In this document: piece after piece, positions 53,999 through 55,418 of the stretch
Position numbering within the stretch: the stretch's first letter is position 1
Layout: every line of letters begins with the position of its first letter
Assembly: GCA_949373085.1 (NCBI GenBank)
Contig: CASICJ010000042.1
Coordinates: forward strand, 1 to 55,418
Length of the DNA stretch: 55,418 nucleotides
Origin: an uncultured Verrucomicrobiales bacterium
Lineage (GTDB): Bacteria; Verrucomicrobiota; Verrucomicrobiia; Verrucomicrobiales; Akkermansiaceae
Direction: 5' to 3'
Made by a program: the position numbers and the translations under genes
The notes under the pieces: generated by a model
Database searches by the model: none
What the model was told of the DNA's origin: nothing
The model's input: only the letters and a program-made list of their open reading frames with translations

Positions 53999-55050
53999 CT
54001 TTTTGGTGTTGCTACGGTTTCGCCCTCGATGAGTGTTCCGCTTATGTAAATGCTTTGGCTACCACCGAAGCGTTGGCGGATCCGTGAAGCGAGTCTGTCG
54101 GCGCCTGTCATCCCGATCGCTCGGAAAGGGATATCAATAGTGGTAAGGGCCGGTCGACCGGCACTCCTCTTAATTCCATCAAAGCCAGTGATCGAAACAT
54201 CTTCCGGAACTTTAAGTTCGTGGTTTTCAAATCCATCAATGAGGTCGTAGGCCTGGTGGTCGGCTGCACAAACCCAAGCCGTAACGCCTTCCTTGGTCCT
54301 CTTTATTGCCTCGTCGATACCACTGACGACCGAGCTAAACGTCCGGGGGAAAATCCCGATGATATCGCGATTTGAGACCTTGAGTTTTATCCGAGCCATT
54401 TTTTCAACAAAGGCACTGTAACGCCGAAACGACCAGCTAGCAGCGATGGTATACTCCCTAGTGTAAAACCCGATTTTCCGATGTCCTTTAGCAATCAGTT
54501 GATCAATCACCATAGAGATTCCCGAGCTGTGATCTACATCCGCACAGTCAATCGACTCATGCTCAAGTTGGTCAACGAGTGAGACGAGAGGAAGTTGGTA
54601 GGAAAGCTCTTTAATGATTGAGTCTGCGAAGGGGTAGATAAGGAGTGCTCCACGATTCTTTCGCGACTTTAGACTTTTGATCTTGGCGAAAGCTGGATCG
54701 TCAATACTGGTTACCGAGGGTGGAATGAAATCGACATCGACATCGACTTGATGGGCCTGCGCAAACTCAGAGACTCCCACAAGAATTTGTTCGCCGGGGC
54801 TTTTGTAGTCGTCCCGAAAGTACTCTTCGGTATCGCTGCAGATCAAAACGTTAAAATTAACCCTCTTCCTTGCTTTTTTAATAGCTGGACTCCGCGATTC
54901 AAGGTGAGCGTACCCCATTTCGGCTGCCAGTTGGAAGACCTTGGCGCGTGTCGTGGCATTGATGCCCGCATGATTGGTAAAGCAACGTGATACGGTCGCT
55001 CGGGAAATCCCGAGCTGATCAGCAATCGCTTTTTGGTTCACTTTGGGCAT
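53995..55050 (-). CDS. LacI-family transcriptional regulator
   Basis: A 351-residue DNA-binding regulator. The N-terminal helix-turn-helix KAIADQLGISRATVSRCFTNHAGINATTRAKV (about 6-37) with the hinge AAEMGYAHLE is the LacI type. A periplasmic-binding-protein-like sensor domain follows, with SWSFRRYSAFVEKMARI, DHQAYDLIDGFENHELKVPEDVSITGFDGI and PALTTIDIPFRAIG. It faces the sugar symporter and GH94-like genes and shares its stop with the symporter. It is a likely local repressor or activator that senses the imported sugar; candidate operators lie at 49078 and 49135. Confidence 0.95.
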   Translation of the reverse strand: MPKVNQKAIADQLGISRATVSRCFTNHAGINATTRAKVFQLAAEMGYAHLESRSPAIKKARKRVNFNVLICSDTEEYFRDDYKSPGEQILVGVSEFAQAHQVDVDVDFIPPSVTSIDDPAFAKIKSLKSRKNRGALLIYPFADSIIKELSYQLPLVSLVDQLEHESIDCADVDHSSGISMVIDQLIAKGHRKIGFYTREYTIAASWSFRRYSAFVEKMARIKLKVSNRDIIGIFPRTFSSVVSGIDEAIKRTKEGVTAWVCAADHQAYDLIDGFENHELKVPEDVSITGFDGIKRSAGRPALTTIDIPFRAIGMTGADRLASRIRQRFGGSQSIYISGTLIEGETVATPKS

Positions 55051-55234
55051 GGCAATAATATTAATTTCCGCCGGTCGATAGGAAAAGCATGATCATCCAT
55101 ACGCTGCATAGCAAGAATCAGAATGATCTCGGATGATTGAATGTGCAATATCAGGCAAATAAATTTGACCGATGTTTGTTTGAGAGTAGGGCCTCTTTGT
55201 GCCACGCTTGGTTATAAATACTCATTTTAAGATC

Positions 55235-55418
55235 ATGATTCAGCAAGCTCTTCAATCCATTTTGTCTTCTATTTTCATCACGCTTAGTCTGACGGTTTTC
55301 CTAAAACCTTCGCTAAAAGCTGATAGTGTGAAGGCAGGGATTGGTAGCTATTCTCTCGTTCGGCCGACCGATTGCGATCCCCTTCCTGAGACAATCTTTT
55401 CGACATCTTTTATTAAAG
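55235..55418 (+). CDS. Secreted protein, N-terminal fragment (runs off the right edge)
   Basis: ATG at 55235 opens 61 codons to the window edge. It has a signal sequence (about residues 1-28, with hydrophobic core SSIFITLSLTVFL) and a mature start KAGIGSYSLVRPTDCDPLPE. This resembles the openings of some beta-1,3-glucanase-like (GH81-type) proteins, which begin with a GSYS-like strand, but 61 residues are too few to decide. It is divergent from the LacI gene with 184 bp between, so the sugar regulator may control it too. Confidence 0.55.
   Translation, partial: MIQQALQSILSSIFITLSLTVFLKPSLKADSVKAGIGSYSLVRPTDCDPLPETIFSTSFIK

Overview
The window reads as a chromosomal piece of a Gram-negative bacterium, most likely Verrucomicrobiota (Verrucomicrobiae, probably marine). 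The basis is an LPS gene set (kdsA, lptC-like, lptA-like), very large secreted proteins with lamin-tail (LTD), CotH and LamG domains, a DUF1844 protein, and a dnaK-groES-groEL order. The lineage is an inference from gene content; no rRNA is present. I see no plasmid, phage, insertion sequence or CRISPR array.

Layout. 1-2340 (minus) is a tightly overlapping LPS operon: DUF1844, kdsA, a lipoprotein LptC-like gene and a truncated LptA-like gene. 2525-6667 (plus) is a chaperone cluster, dnaK-groES-groEL, with a sigma54-type -24/-12 element upstream of dnaK and a clear terminator after groEL. 6784-12891 (plus) holds two large secreted proteins (LTD/CotH and LamG). 13022-15943 is a membrane TPR protein and ComEC. 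15934-17019 is alr, followed by about 400 bp without a recognised gene, then a hotdog thioesterase and gpmI. 19402-23723 holds two decayed genes (a glycosyltransferase and a response regulator) around an alpha/beta hydrolase, a SirB1-like protein and an SGNH plus alpha/beta-hydrolase fusion. 23826-33486 (minus) is priA, a second giant CotH/LTD protein, murA, prmC and prfA; prfA is split by a precise +1 frameshift. A tRNA-Gln(UUG) lies at 33655.

33767-38491 (minus) has an S10 carboxypeptidase and a two-gene unit (cupredoxin-PA14 protein plus a sorbosone-dehydrogenase-like protein) that looks like a secreted oxidation and electron-transfer pair. 38736-41496 (plus) is a delta-9-type desaturase, a small unknown protein and a LysM lipoprotein. 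41514-44488 (minus) is a tandem pair of HtrA-like proteins, one with a full catalytic triad and one without. 44718-46813 is a triple-fasciclin secreted protein and a lipoprotein; ychF follows on the minus strand. 48236 is a stand-alone OvoA C-terminal-type methyltransferase. The right end is a carbohydrate locus: a GH94-like (cellobiose-phosphorylase-related) enzyme with twin operator-like repeats upstream, a GPH-family sugar symporter, a convergent LacI-family regulator and the first 61 codons of a secreted protein.

Most central-metabolism genes are ordinary. The points that most deserve follow-up are the split prfA, the sigma54-type/palindromic element at dnaK, the catalytic/non-catalytic HtrA pair, the CotH/LTD giants with different putative active-site motifs, the cupredoxin-dehydrogenase pair, and the sugar locus with its candidate LacI operators. 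No single undescribed system stands out as certain.
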